64,000 bases of DNA from Limanda limanda (Eukaryota > Chordata > Actinopteri > Pleuronectiformes > Pleuronectidae): NCBI RefSeq assembly GCF_963576545.1, contig NC_083641.1, forward strand, positions 21,892,023 through 21,956,022, in the 5' to 3' direction. The notes below the pieces were generated by a model. The model did not search any database, was not told the origin of the DNA, and saw only the letters and a list, made by a program, of their open reading frames with translations. The stretch's first letter is position 1; the number at the start of each line of letters is the position of its first letter. This document shows, piece by piece, positions 35,795 through 49,161 of this stretch. Both the position numbers and the translations under genes were made by a program.

Positions 35795-37224
35795 TCTCCA
35801 CAAAATAGCGCCCGAACAGGGACTAAATGTAAATGTAATTTAGGTGGCAGCCATATTGCCGCACTACTACAGACTTTGTATTTCTTGTTTTGGCTGAAAA
35901 CAAATACTGCAAAGGACCAAACTGTTATTTGTGTGTGTGTGTTACAGCCCTATTACATGAGTACTCAATACTCAGGACCAAAGCCATCTTCAAAAAGACA
36001 GACAGACACATAGAAAATATAGAAAACTGCTGCATTAGTAGTCCCTACTGCAGTGAGTGTCTCCACTACCACATTTTACCTCACACACACACACACACAC
36101 TGTGTCGCAGCTGGTAATCATATCCATCAGTAATATAAACAGCTGGAGGTAAGGCTGGGATCAGGAAGTATTCAATACTCTCACTCCCCCGACAGTTGAC
36201 TCGAGGGAACTCCGCCGTGTAGCTAACATGTGGATTTTCTGCCCTTTTCCACACATCATGAAGCCCGAGGTTATGGATCGGTGGAGAGAATTAGACCAGT
36301 CGCTCAAAGGTTAAGATAAGTAGACGGACCGACATGAGAATCAATACCACGACTACATAAAGCCATGAATAGTTGCTGCTATTGTTTAGCCTGAAGGAAC
36401 AAATCAACTCATGTTTGCAAGCTAAAACAGACGATTTGGCTTATACATAATCAGCTTATCAATACAGTATTATTCATATATAATAAGAATTTCCCTTTTC
36501 ACCCAACAAATCAATTCTTTAATATACCTGACAACAACCACTCAATACATGTTTTCGTCGTTCTAGTGTAAGGTAAACAGTGCACAAGGATGAACATAAG
36601 GATGAACTATTAATAAGGAGTTTTTAATACCAACAATATGAATAATTCATTGACCTAATTACAGCCGTGACTCATTAACGCACATGTGGAGCATAAGTGA
36701 TGATATTCAAAGAAAGAATGGCTCTGAATCATAGATCACCCACTGTGAACACACATCACTCAGGATCGCCTCGGTCAATAAATAGATGGTAATTGGGCCC
36801 AAAGAAAGTTGGTTATTTGCAGGCAGACCTGATTATGTTTAGGAAAAAATAATATGTTTGTGCAACAACTGGAAATTAGACTTTGTAAGGAACACATCAG
36901 CGGTTTTGAATGTTTTACCCTGTGTGGCACTTAACCATATCATTTTATGAGGCCTGTGCTAAAGGTTGATTTCCTACAGTACCATTCAGGCAAACCAATA
37001 GATATAGTTCATTAGCTTTTCCCTATTAGTGAGTGGACATTAAAATAACTAATCAACAAAAAGGTTGTTTTTAACTGCTTCACAGGACATCGGACTGTTT
37101 CAGCTTGTGAAGCGAAATGTAAAATGAGAAACAGCAAATACCGCACAAATATCCCAAAACAAATGTGGGTGTTTTTGGCCAACATGCTCTCGGCAAGGAG
37201 TAATGTGAACCTTCAGAGTCCCAT
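35795..37224. other. AT-rich noncoding stretch
   Basis: I see no supportable gene. A short (CA)n tract lies at 36082-36100. The segment 36650-36830 is AT-rich with compact motifs and resembles conserved regulatory DNA, but this is untested. Confidence 0.45.
36082..36100. repeat. Short (CA)n microsatellite
   Basis: This is a CA tract of about 19 bp. Confidence 0.93.
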
Positions 37225-37690
37225 GTGGTAAATGGTGACTTTGTGTTTCGTGTTAATTGAGCCACTTTTGTTACCTTTGGTAATTCGGTATTGCTGTAGC
37301 TTACTTGTGGCCCAGATCTGGCAAACAGGTGCCATCCTTCCATGGGATGTTGGTCAAATCTGGGCCAAAACTCTTTTTCTATGTGGGAACGAGTGGTTTG
37401 CAAAACTGTTGCAATATGACACATTCTCTGATTTGACTGCTGGCTGCAGGGTTTGGGTTTAGGCACAAACAAATTTTGGTTAGAGGAAGATTGTGGACTT
37501 CCAATTGCTTTGGTAATGTGAGGTCACAATTGTCATGAAAATAACAAGGAACCAAGGTGGATTGTTGAGAGGAAATGGGAAGCAAACAATGTCAACGCCT
37601 TGTTTATATTGTGTGTACTCATCGAACTCCTTCCTGTGCAGACTTTGTGGCTCCAACATCAAACTCATCCCTCTTTTCAGAATAGAGCCG
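37225..37690. mobile_element. Dispersed teleost repeat remnant
   Basis: TGTGGCCCAGATCTGGCAAA, then TCAAATCTGGGCCAAAACTC, then GGGTTTAGGCACAAACAAAT and TCAACGCCTTGTTTATATTG and GACTTTGTGGCTCCAACATC each match phrases that I recognise from repeats scattered in fish genomes. The 130-codon minus frame at 37080-37472 overlaps this and is a by-product. The family is unnamed, boundaries are approximate, and two adjacent repeats may be merged here. Confidence 0.5.
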
Positions 37691-39906
37691 TAGTTTGTGC
37701 ACAGTGATGCTTTTCCTTTGGAGGTCAGTATATTGTTACAGTCACATGTGCATGAATTTATGCATACAATTTATGCAGGTTATCTTACATCTGAAATTAC
37801 ATAGTTTGCTACACATTAGTGAATCTTTGTGTTATAAAAAAAATGGTCAACTTCACAGCCTCCTTGCCAAATTTCAGTTTTTAGATTTCAATTTGGCATC
37901 ACGTTTAAAAAATTTGAATATGGCCCTGAAAGAATTTGACTTGTTCATAGTGACGAACAGCTAAAGACGTGATGATCTTAAATATCAAGACTGTTCAAGC
38001 TGGTATTAATAGCACTGACTAGAAAGTGAACTGCTGCCTGGAAAGTAGAAAGTCAGCCGAGGAAGAACACGTGGTAGTCTTTTGAAAACTACAGTAGCTC
38101 ACTCACTGTAATGTAAAGCTTCTTCTCTGCATCACATTAAACTTTTAGTGGAGGCAGTTACACGTAATGGACCCGGCAATCTTCATATAGCTCCTATCTC
38201 ACACATCTGCTGAGCGCATAGAGGCTTCTCCTGCAGGCTCATCATTACTGCTTAACATGGGGATTGGCTCATTTGATCAGATTTCCCCGTCTCTCCTCCA
38301 CACACACACATTCTCACCCATCATCTCTTCCCCAGCGTTCCCGGCACCGCCACCCACTCCTCTGTCTGTCTCTACCCGCCTGGGAGCCGCTGAATAAGGG
38401 ACTTCCTGTTTTCAGAGGAACGCGCCAGAGAAATGATCAGAAATAATGACAAGGACATTTGATAATGCAGAGACGGGGTCGGCTAAATGTTTTGCGGAGG
38501 CTTCAAGGAGATACCATCAACCCAATTGCGGGTGTGATGTAGTAAATACACAACAAGGAGATGTGTGGATTGTGTTCAAAGGGCTGCGTGTCTTATTACC
38601 CGGGCTTTCATGGTTTGAAGGGAACGATTTCCAATCTGAAACAAGGTATATTTCCTGTGGAGAGAGAGAGAGCGAGGAATGAGAGAGAGCGACGGAGAGT
38701 GTGTTTGTGTGTATGTGTTACATGCTCACAATAATTGATCAATAGCCGTGGACTTCCTGACCCCTTTTAGCACCGACGGCTTATTCTCACCCAAACTCCG
38801 GCTGATTGGATGTCAGTGCTGAGGTCGTGCACGGCTGCGGTTCTACTTGACTCATCAGGTCACCGTGTCTCGGAAGCATTTTTTGAATTTGTAATATTTC
38901 CTTCCCGTTTCATGCACACCAATTCAGCAGAATTATCCTCACTCATCACGCCGAACGCTGCAGATTCAGGAGGAGACACACGTCCAAGACTCCGGCTTCA
39001 CTTGTCGTGCGATTCTCCAGAACCTTTGAGGGTTGGACCGCGTTATCTCTGCTTCATGTCATTGTTGCCTTTTGTGTCGTGTTCGACGCTCAACTGATTT
39101 AATGAGGCCTGTCAGCAAATAAAACTGTCACTGTTTCATCAGGTCGCTCCCAGTCTTGTTTATTTTATTGGACCTAATTGGCCTGCGCGGAGGCTCAATC
39201 TCCAGCCGCTCACGAGTGGAAGCCTTCGCGGTGAAAAGTGATTTTATTGCCAAGTTGCTTTTAGCCTTCATTTCCAGGAGAGCTTGTTCATATCTGTCAG
39301 TGCAACTGTTTCATTCATCTTCTCTGGAGTTAACTAAATGGAAGAAATGAGCAAAGCGGCTAATTTGTTAGCTTTTATCTGCTGATAAACACCAACAGAT
39401 TAGCTGAAGAGCTACTACAGCCTATGAATACTGGTATTTCATTAGGGTGTTGGTAATTTGTGAGTCACTGCAGAAGGAGCAGTTTAGCTTTCTAATGTCT
39501 CAGACGAAATTCATTTTAAATGTGCAATATTGAACATTAAGAGCTGGGGCTGTTTTTTCTGTCGTTTAGCCGCTTGTGTCACACGCTGGAATTTCTGCAG
39601 CAACTAAATGCATCATGTCCTCCCTGTGACGAAACTAGCAAGTGAATAGTGAAATGGCTTCTAAAACTGAGGCAACTATTGGCACGCCATTAAGTGCACT
39701 TGGCAACGAAGCCTATTCCCAGTCAACACGTCCTCCGGGAATCAGAAATGTGTTCTGAATGTGGAAGTTATCGCACGGGGGGGGGGAAAAACAGCCCCAC
39801 TCCACCTGAATTTGTTTGGCCCTGACAACCTTATCAAAAAAATTGTGTGTAGATTAGAGTGAGAAGTGAATATATGGTGTTGTGTTGATCTTAGTTCACA
39901 TCAATT

Positions 39907-39932
39907 CCCCCCCCCCCCCCCCCCCCCCCCCC
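39907..39932. repeat. Poly(C) run, C26
   Basis: This is an uninterrupted run of 26 C, long enough to form an i-motif or G-quadruplex on the opposite strands and to be unreliable in length. Confidence 0.95.
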
Positions 39933-40694
39933 AGTGTTGACACAGGCCAAAGTTTGTGGTTTGCTCAGCTCTAAGTGAAATCCTCAGCGGTTCTCATCAT
40001 CTCTCTCTCTCTCCCTCTTTTTCTCTCTCTTTCTGTTTCTTCCTCTCTCTGACTCAGGTTGGATTCACACCTCCTACTCAATCACAACCACTAATGAACT
40101 TGACTCCCACATGAACTTCATAAGAAAGCCTTTTATCCCTTCCAAATAGGCTTTGACTTACACAATAGCTGAATGTAGCTCACACCACAATGCTGCTGCG
40201 AGGACCCGAAGAATTAAGGCATTACGGACGGTTTGGGATTCAGATTCCAATATGGCTGCATTATTACTGATGTAATCGGATCACCTCTCAAACATTCTAA
40301 TGCCGCATGCTGCTGTATCTCCATGTGCACTTTTTTTAAAATCACTTCTGACTGCTCCTGCTTCCTGGATTTTCAGCTTCAGGCATGAAGGGATCCTTCT
40401 AATAACCGAGGCCTTTCAGGTTCGATACCGTTTAGATGAGCAGAGTTATTAGTGCGTCTCGGTGGCGGTGTCAGGCTGACCGGTGAAGGGGGGGCTGTCA
40501 TGCAGCCGATGGGTGTTGATAAAGGGCGATTAACCAAGACGGCCATTAATTCAAATATCACACACACGCACACGCTTGGTCCCCAGCTTCACATCGCACT
40601 TTAATGCGTTTTTAAGTAAAAGTAGCAGGTAAGAGCGAGTTGCCTGGATCTTCACCTAGGAAAAGAAACTGCCTTTGAGACTGTATGTGTGTTA

Positions 40695-40700
40695 TTTATT
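40695..40700 (-). terminator. Possible poly(A) signal AATAAA
   Basis: On the minus strand AATAAA lies 19 nt past the stop codon of the possible terminal exon at 40719-40855. The hexamer alone is common in AT-rich DNA, so its weight comes only from its position. Confidence 0.25.
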
Positions 40701-40718
40701 TTCACCCTGACAGTATCT

Positions 40719-40855
40719 TCACTTCATGACCTTGGCGGACATGACCCCACATACTGTACACGGTTCCGAGGTGCCCTTGCAGAGGTACTTCTGAGCACTA
40801 ACACTGCTCCACTCAGGCTTCTCATCCGAGTAGCTGATCTGCATACTTGTGCCGC
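40719..40855 (-). CDS. Possible terminal coding exon, protein not recognised
   Basis: On the minus strand a pyrimidine-rich acceptor (TTTTTTCTTTATGGCACTTT then CAG) is followed by 137 nt: two leftover bases, 44 sense codons and TGA at 40719-40721. The peptide has gene-like composition, containing SYSDEKPEWSS, then QKYLCKGT, then a CTVCG Cys-X2-Cys pair, and ending SAKVMK. AATAAA follows 19 nt past the stop. I do not recognise the family, and no upstream exon with a matching phase (it would have to end with one leftover base) was found. A competing frame in the same block is also open. Chance splice-like signals are common in 64 kb, so this is a candidate only. Confidence 0.28.
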
Positions 40856-42449
40856 CTGAAAGTGCCATAAAGAAAAAACAGCAGATTTGTCAGATGCAAA
40901 GCCGTTGGTGTTTCCTTCCCTCTTTATCAGTAGGATGTTTATTTTCACGGTTGGTTGCGGCCGAGGACACAATCACACACCGAGACAAAGAGCAAATGGA
41001 TGACGGGCAAGGGTGAGGTGGTCGTGGTGTGTGTTACAGCGTCAGGCGGGCCATTAAATACAAGGATTTACCTTGATAAAGACAACCACGGGGAGGAATT
41101 AACAGAGTGTGCACGCAACGATTGAAAATACAAACAGAACATGAAATGCAATTAATTCTATTGGCTGGATTCTCTCTGAGGAATAGTGATAAAGCCGAAC
41201 ACTCGGGGATGTGTCAACAGAAGGCACCAGCAGCAACGGGGGAAGAGATCCATTTGTTTAGGACCCAGCCTTGGATGACTACACAAACACTATCCGAGCC
41301 CAGACCTCTGAACTGACTCTATCACAGCTTATCACGGTGGATAGAATCAAACATGAAGAAACACTGAGAGGAAAAAATACCGTGAGAGGGTTTTTTTGAA
41401 TTTACACAGAAGGAGAAGAGCCTGGAGACGGTGGTGCAGGTGGAGAGCGATAGCACCGAAGGACGTGTTCTGTTTGCTCTGATAGAAGCTACAACAGCAA
41501 CACACAAAACAGCTACTGTAATATACAATTATAGCTCCTGCATCCATGTGAGGTAGAGTTAACAGGGGGCCACTGCGTCGTAGATACACCTCACAATTAT
41601 TTGTATTACATAAAATCTCTTTTACACCAAGATAACCTGGTAAAGGCAGGTTTTTTTTATTCCTTTACCATTGGTGAAATGGGAGTTTGCCTTTCTTCCC
41701 CCCCCCTGATGAGTTAATTTTCAACATCGCAAACGGGCTAACAACCCGAGAAGCTCTCTCACCTCGCTGTCTTACAGTAGGAAGATAAACATCACTATTG
41801 TGTCCCCCAGATATAAGAACAACAACAACAGATGTTCATGGCTACTTACGCGCCAACGCCCCTGGGAGTTCGATCTACAGCATGACGTTGCGCCGGAAAA
41901 ACTGCAGCGTCAGCATATTGACTGCTGAAATAAAGACGATATTAGGCGCGTTCAACCTGGTGCCCGAAAAAAACCTGTGTCTACTGCAGAGTCATTTGAC
42001 CCGAGAGCGAATGCTGATTGTGTCTTTTCCCATTGCAGACAAAAATTGCTGTTTGTGGGTTTTTTAAAGGCCTAAAAAAAAACTATAGATTTGAATGTTT
42101 TACAGGATTTAACTCCTCTTTCCATTTGTCCTTTGTTAACTTGTAAATTTAGTGTGAATCCATTTTCCTCTCTCTGCCCCATTTTCCTCCTCTGTGAATA
42201 TAAAAGGGAGATTTTCTAACACAAATGTGCAGAACCAATGAGCACGAGTATCTGCATGGATCTCTTGTTCCGTATTGATCTTTATTTAGCAACAAATAGC
42301 CCTGAAGCTGCATGTGTAGAGAGGACTGTGGAAAACTGCTTATTCGTCACCGTTGGAAGATTTAAAGCGTCAACTAATTTCATTACGTGAGGATAAAGCA
42401 GCACACAGGCCTGGTGTTGAATACCAACAAATGTATGAGCTCTGACTTT
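40856..42449. other. Noncoding stretch
   Basis: I see no supported gene. A 75-nt block on the minus strand at 41850-41924 is bounded by splice-like signals but fails the phase test with the exon candidate at 40719-40855. A short (AAC)n run lies near 41818-41830. Confidence 0.4.
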
Positions 42450-42945
42450 TACGAAGCTAGAAAATGACTTAGGTAAAAGCACAAATTAGACCAAAATGCA
42501 CTCAAGTAGAAGTAAAAGTACCACATAAGCTTGAGTACTTGCTTCTAAATATATTATTACAAATAAAAGTATTAGCCCAGTGTGGCCCTGTTGCGCAATG
42601 CAATGGTCGACTGCATAATTATGGCGCCATCTTGGCTGTGGTCTCTTCTGAATTCAATTTAGTTATTTTTCATACCAGTGATGCTACTGCTGCAGGAGGC
42701 GGAGTCTTATCACACTAATCTAATCTAGTGTCTAATGTAATATCCCCTCTCATTATTAATTACTTTTAAACATAATCAAAACCACATGAACGTGTGCGTA
42801 ATACACTGTAAATATGCAGTGTAGTACAAACTACAGATCTGCATAGTGGAATAATTAGTACCTTAAAATAAATCTACTGTAGTACAGATGAATGCAAGTA
42901 CAGCAATGACGTGAATATATGTTGTTACATCCCAACACTCCTGGG
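42450..42945. mobile_element. Degraded non-autonomous DNA transposon (hAT-like family)
   Basis: The left part has AAGTAGAAGTAAAAGTACCA and TTGAGTACTTGCTTCTAAAT. The right part has GTAGTACAGATGAATGCAAG and ends GTTGTTACATCCCAACACTC. These match, with many changes, a common teleost element whose tip reads about 'CAGTGGTGGAATGTAACTAAG' and whose interior is full of AAGTA/TACTT steps. The left tip is not recognisable, target duplications are lost, and it is therefore old. There is no coding capacity. Confidence 0.5.
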
Positions 42946-45900
42946 AAATGTGTATTTTAATACCGTGAGCAAAATATGCCTCGTGTTTATGCAGTGTGGT
43001 TTGAGTGCGGCGGAAATAAAAGTGTTAACTCGAACATTTCCACAAGGATCTTTCAAAACTTGTTGAAGGATCACAAAGAAATAGTTTGTCCCAGTTCTGT
43101 AACTCAACTACATTACCCAGAGGTAACGGATCAGAGGCACGCCAGGTGAGTCAGCGTTCGCAGGGTTTTGAAGGAAAGGAGAGCGTAGGTCCTGACCCGG
43201 GCCGGCCTGTTGACCAGGGAGAAGAAAGGAAGTGGGATTAGAAAGCTCTCCATTACCTGACCCTGCTCTTTGAGTGAGGGGGCAAAAGGTCCGTTAATCT
43301 TCCATTGGGGCCACAGATAAAATCCCCTTGTCAAAATCCTCTGATATAGGCTGAGCTAGCACCTAGAGGGAAGTGAGGGAATGATGAATGTTTTAGCAGC
43401 CAGCGCTCCAGGAACTGGGATTTCACAGGCCATCAGCACTGGGCTGAATTGGACCAGACAGTCGCCAGGGAGACACAAATCTCAGGAGGAGGAAATGTGG
43501 GCTGCACACTGAGCGAGAGGCGCACGGCTCCTCTCGCTCCGAGGTTGCCTGGATTTTCTCAAGAGGGAATTATTTTTTTTAGCTCAGAGTTGAGGCAATT
43601 AAAAAACATGGCTTCCTTTTTCTTTTTTTTCACTTGGAGGAGGAATTAAGACAAACGTGCTCATATAGCTTGTGACACCGGAGGATGAAACGTAGCTTCA
43701 TCCGTCATTCCCTGTGTCATTACCTGTAGATATTAACATGAGAGAAGAGAGAACACGTGCTTTCGATTTGATAGATTTTTCATATAGTTCTAACTAATGT
43801 AAATTACATGACAATATAAATAGGACAACATGTTTCTATCCATACAAAGCACCTCTGTGCAGCTGGCCCACTTTGCTGCTGATCAGATATATCGATGCGT
43901 CGCTGCAAACCAACCTGCTTTTCTTAAAAAATTGAGCCGGCTCCTTAAATAATTGAGCATATGCTGCTTCGTTAACCCGCAGTGATTGAAGTCCGTATGA
44001 TACAAAGTGGTTCTGCTCTGAAAAAGCTGTTGTGAGAGAAGAAAAGGGAGAAAGAAGAAAAGAGAAGAAGTGACCTTGAGTGAGTCCTTGGTGTTGGATT
44101 GTATTTTCTTTCCCTTTTGTGAACTTTCTCCACTGCACAGTCGTCTTAAATTTTTCAGTGGGGACAAGATTATGGTTGCTACATGTTCTCTGAGTATATG
44201 CACTGCTCTGTATATCCATCCATGGTTTCTTTTTTCAGTAATAACACAATGTGAGGCTAAGCTAAGACATCCTCGTACCCTTAGGCCTTTATTTTTTGAG
44301 TGAGGAAGCAAAAGCATGTTGACTTGCTCGCTCTGTTCTCACCCTCTTCCCTCTCACTCACTTTCCCCATGTTCCCATTGACTTGTCACACTTTGCCACT
44401 CCATCTATCCCTCCCTCCTTCCCTCCCTTCCACATCCTTCACTCCTTCACGCACGGAAAACACATCTTCGCTCTCAGAAGATTCCGCCCGTGAATTAAAA
44501 CCGACGGCGTCCTCTCGCCCCGGCTATTCTTTCTCTCGGCTGATGAAATATTTAACCAACATTTCTGTTTCTGTTTAATGGCATGTCAACACGCCGTCCC
44601 GCAATGACTCAAATTGGCCTGTGGGGTTCGGACGCTGGGCTGCACTCGGCCCGGGGTCGGTCCAGCAGAGACGCTGGGGAAGGATGGATAAAGGGTGAGA
44701 ATGTTGAGTGTGGACATGTCAGTTGCAACAACTCCATAAGTAATTCATGGGTTTTGCTCTAACCTATTGGGATCAAGATGCCCTTCAGATGCCCTTTTTC
44801 CTTGAAATTCTTTCCCACCGGAGCGCATCACGCATGATAATAACATCGCAGCAGGATATTTTCCATGTAGTGCATTGATTGGTATAAGCAGGTAAGCCTG
44901 TAGGGAAAACTCTCATCTATTAAAGTATATATAGACCCAGTCAGGGGTTATGTATATCAAGATCCTTGTACCTATGTGGGTGTGTTTGCGGCTCCGAGGA
45001 AAATGACACTGCCCAGCTGTGCTGCATGTATCACGCCGGGTGATTCATCGATCGGCGATATGGCGAGGTCTGCCTCAACAATGACTGTCTAGACGTGGCA
45101 CTGCGGTGAGGCATACAGAACAGACACCGCCAGAGAACATGAGAAACACACTGGAGGACGGAGGTGATGATGCATGTGAGCAAAATGGCAACGCAGATGA
45201 AGTGTCGCACAGAGAGGAGGCGATTCCAGCCGGGTCCAGAAGCACTGCGAGCTCGACATGCACTACTTAGACTTAAGCACTTATAGGTACCTACATAATT
45301 ATTCATACAGTCACTTCAAATCCTCGCCCCCCCCCCTTACCAGACAGCGTCTTGCTGCACCGGCAATATCCTGAGTGCTGGCAAGCTATGAAGCATGTAA
45401 TCTCAACATACGATCAGAGTGCATCAAGCAGTGCCGCAGAGTGGTTTGATACAAGGTAGTGAAAAAGGGAAGAAAAAAAAAGGAATGAGAAGAGAGGAGT
45501 GGAAGAGAGAGAATCAGAGGAGGTATTGTTGTACTGTAGTTATTTGCCCATCAGGGAACATTTCTGATAAGTGCATCAGAAGTCTGACCTTGGATCTGTA
45601 TCACGCCGCTCTCGCTCCCGAGGCAATTCTGCCGGGGCTTGTTTAAGACCCTGAGAGCGAAGGGCGAGTGGGATGCATCCCTGCAGATGTCAAATTTTCA
45701 CCTGCCCACAATCAAGCTGAACCAGAGGTCAACCACCATCCATTCCCAATACCCTCCCTAGATTAGATTTCCATTTGATTTTAATAGGAGTGTTTCTTTT
45801 TTTGGACTAGAGCGAGAGAGTGGCTCTCCAGACACCATTTTGAAGATGCAAAGCAAAGTAATCAATTCACAAACCGGCGACTGCAAACTAAAATTACTAT

Positions 45901-46995
45901 GGGATGGTGAGCCTGGTAGTGGTGGTAGGGATCAGCGAATGAGAGCCGGTTTCACACCTCTCCATATCAAAGGCGCTCGGCTCAGCAGAAGGAGCCGAGA
46001 GCCTCTGAATAGCAGCGAAAGATCAGCGATGATTAAAGCTAACCTGGGCATAGCAAGACAGCCACACAAGAGAACTGTGTGGAACTCACACTCACTTAAG
46101 TTCCTGATTGATTTTCCAAGCCCCGGGCTGTCGGGATGTCCACCTGCTTCTTGGGTGCCTTTAAAAGGTGGAAGGGAAATGACATTTTGATGACTATCAC
46201 TCCCGTCCCTGGAAGTCCAGGACCCAGATTCCTTTCACTGCCTTTTTTTCTAACGTTTTTATAATCAGACACAGAGGAGCTGCTCTTGACCCGTTTTCAA
46301 AACTAATCTTTATTTAAATATCAATTTCTCCCACGCAACTTTCAGTGTGAATGTGAGTGTGATGGTTGTTTGGTCTTAATGTGCCCCTCGTACAATGCCA
46401 GCTGGCCTCAGCATCCTCCCATCAGCCTAAAGAGATCGATGGATGGATGTTGTTCTCAGTCTGGGTCTTGTTAGATAAAAGCCAGACTTTTATTCAGTTA
46501 TTGTATTGAGATTGAAGTTGCTTTTAATGTTTTTCTATGTGTCTGACCTTCTTAAACCCTTGTGAAGTGAGAGATATGAATGCTAACCCTTGAAATTGAT
46601 GTTGTGCATTTGATTTTAACACACATACTTTAAAAACAAATCGGGTAATTCTTTGGAGGCTCTGTGCTGTATTACATTTATATAAATTGTTTGCCATAAA
46701 TTAACATTCAGAGACAAATACTTTTTATCATGAATGGTGACATTACTTTTTGTGTCACTCACAGCTGTTTACCCTGTGTGCGACCTGTAATTATCTATAA
46801 AAGACCTTCACAACACATCACTTTAAATTTATAATCTGTATTTGTTCCATGAAGTCATCAAATGTCAATTGGATATTTATGAGCTGTTACAGAGGGTCAC
46901 GGCTTTGTTAAGCTTTGTGAGAGACACATTTTCTTGACTGATTTTTTTTTAAACTACAACTGCTTCTGATATTTACTTTAAGTATTTGGTTGCAG
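42946..46995. other. Noncoding stretch
   Basis: I see no supportable gene. CT-rich DNA lies at 44400-44440. The minus frames of 144 and 127 codons around 43836-44317 overlap in different frames without domains. AT-rich 46600-46920 has regulatory character (see findings). Confidence 0.4.
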
Positions 46996-47014
46996 GTGTG
47001 TGTGTGCGTTGTGT

Positions 47015-47050
<36 letters not shown>
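46996..47050. repeat. (TG)n microsatellite, interrupted
   Basis: This is a tract of about 55 bp with CGTT and A interruptions in its first half and about 14 pure TG units in its second half. Confidence 0.95.
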
Positions 47051-48709
47051 ACTAATCCCCATTATCTTCTGTTTAGAGTAGTTGGCATCATAAATATGAC
47101 TGATGTGATCACCTCCCTCACAAAGTGTGTGTATGCATATTAATAGTGTGTCATGTCGGCTGGAGGACGTCTCTCTCTCTGCTTGGCCGTCCCTCGCTCT
47201 CCCTCCACTGGCGGCAGGCTTCCCTGTTGTGTTATGTAAATCGTCTGGGATTTGACACCAGCAGCCATAAATCTTCATTAGTAGGTAGAGAAAGAGGAAG
47301 GAGCTCCTTTCGGATTTTTCACTCCTGTTTTGTCGTGTAGGTCTGAAAGCATTATCCTTGCAGCCAACTAAAGAGCCTTATTGATGGCGTTTACCCTAAT
47401 TTGAATAAAATCACAACCCCAACCCCCACCCATTCATTTCTCTCCGAGATATTGTTAGACACTCAGAGATCATTAGCCACCGGGCTAGGGTAGCAAAACA
47501 GCATAATTTCTCATTTCCCCTCATTTCTCATTATGTGGCTGCTCTGTGGAAGCACTGAGTGTATTTACCTGCTTCTTAGATAACAAGCTTTCGTCAAAGG
47601 GGAACTTATCGATTACATCACAGCTTATTCACACACTTGGGATAAATCCTGTAAAAAGTAGATCACATCTATGTTTTATTGATTGGCAACGGGACAGAAA
47701 TGCACTCTGACTGCATGTGATCCATCACTGCATATTTAACACATCATAGAACATTCTGTTAAAACAGAGCTGCGCATTAAAGTGTCTGGTAAATGCTTAA
47801 AAATAGGTACTCTGAATAATCCCATTGACACTGCTGTCCCACCAACCTCGACAGATCGAGTGCAGACATTTTAAAATGCCAGCCTATCTCCCTTCCCATC
47901 TCTCAGAGTCCTTGTTCAGTGCATACTCAAGTCCATTACCCACTGATACAGCTTGCGGCTCATGCGGATCTCTATCCTATCGGTATCTCAAGGCGTGCAT
48001 GAGTCGAGAACCAACGTCGGATCATGTCAGCACATTCCCTTCATATTCCATATCAGTGCGTACTATTCTTCTGAGTTTCTCCCTTGAAATACTTAAAAAT
48101 GGAGACACTGCAGAAACGGCCCTGTGCTGAATGATGTTTATCGCTAGCAAGCGTTTCTGAGCGTAATCCATAGAGCGGCCGTTCTTGGGAGGACTGCGCG
48201 TGTGAGACATTTCCATCCTCTGAGTATCAGATTTATCTCATCTCTCTTCATTACCATCACACACCCATCCACAGCGAGCCAAAGCCCTGGATCTGGTACT
48301 TCACACGGTATCACTCCGCAGTCTCCCATCTGCCCCGGTAGCTTCCCCCCACGCCACTCAGGCCCAATCTTCCCGTATTACTTCCCCTCAGGCTTCATCT
48401 AAGTGTGACTGATAGGGCCGACACAGGGAAACAGCAGGCCCAACTTCCAATGCAATTAGGGGCCATGAAGCATCAGCACACGCTCACCCCCCCCCTCCGT
48501 TCCCCTTCCTTCAGCGATGGACCCACTCGCTGGTGTACGTGCATGTAGAAGTGAATTTCCCAAAGTTGACTTGAATAAATGTGAAGTGGAAAGAAATTCT
48601 CAGAGCCGGGGCCGATTTTATTATCTGGTCAACAATGCTTGTGGGTCAACAGCAGACAGGGAGTGGGGAGGATACTGTAACAAATGGGGTGAAACTCTTA
48701 GGGTGGACA

Positions 48710-48731
48710 GGGGGGGGGGGGGGGGGGGGGG
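48710..48731. repeat. Poly(G) run, G22
   Basis: This is an uninterrupted run of about 22 G. Its length is likely to be unstable and uncertain in assembly. Confidence 0.93.
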
Positions 48732-49161
48732 CGCGGCTGTCAGGCTGCCGGCTTCCAGCCGATTTCACTCTATTATTCACGCCCACCGGTGATGCCATGT
48801 TAGAGAGGAAGCACACGCAGCTACAAAATGAGATCGGCGTTAGATTTCACGAGGCTCCCGAGTGCTCTTACTGTACAGGGAAGTGCTGCTCTGTTACAGG
48901 TCATTAGGAACGCCTGCCCCTGCTATGAACCACACCGGACCATTAGCCGCCTGCCTGGTTCGGCCTGATCACTGGGTGGAGCCAGACTCTGGTGGAGATG
49001 ATCCTGCGGCCTACGGGTTACTGCTGCACGCCACAGTGCTGCATCAGGATTGTATTTAAAATAGGCACCAGATAAAAATATCATCATACAGTTGTTTTTA
49101 TCGTCTTTCTGGCACTTCTGTGATGGATTTGATTTTGATTATGAATCACAGAGGTTCTCAT

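Larger units (their letters stand above)
37691..40718. other. Noncoding stretch with poly(G) and poly(C)
   Basis: I see no supportable gene upstream of the possible exon at 40719. A G10 run lies at 39777-39786 and a C26 run at 39907-39932, and the DNA at 40002-40056 is CT-rich. Confidence 0.45.

Noticed and set aside
37080..37472. 130-codon minus frame
   Set aside because: It overlaps a dispersed repeat remnant and lacks any domain.
43836..44317. Overlapping minus frames of 127 and 144 codons
   Set aside because: Two frames are open over the same DNA with unrelated, domain-free translations.
45080..45270. Acidic open block on the plus strand ending in TAG, possible exon
   Set aside because: About 60 codons open with no convincing acceptor; expected by chance at this length.
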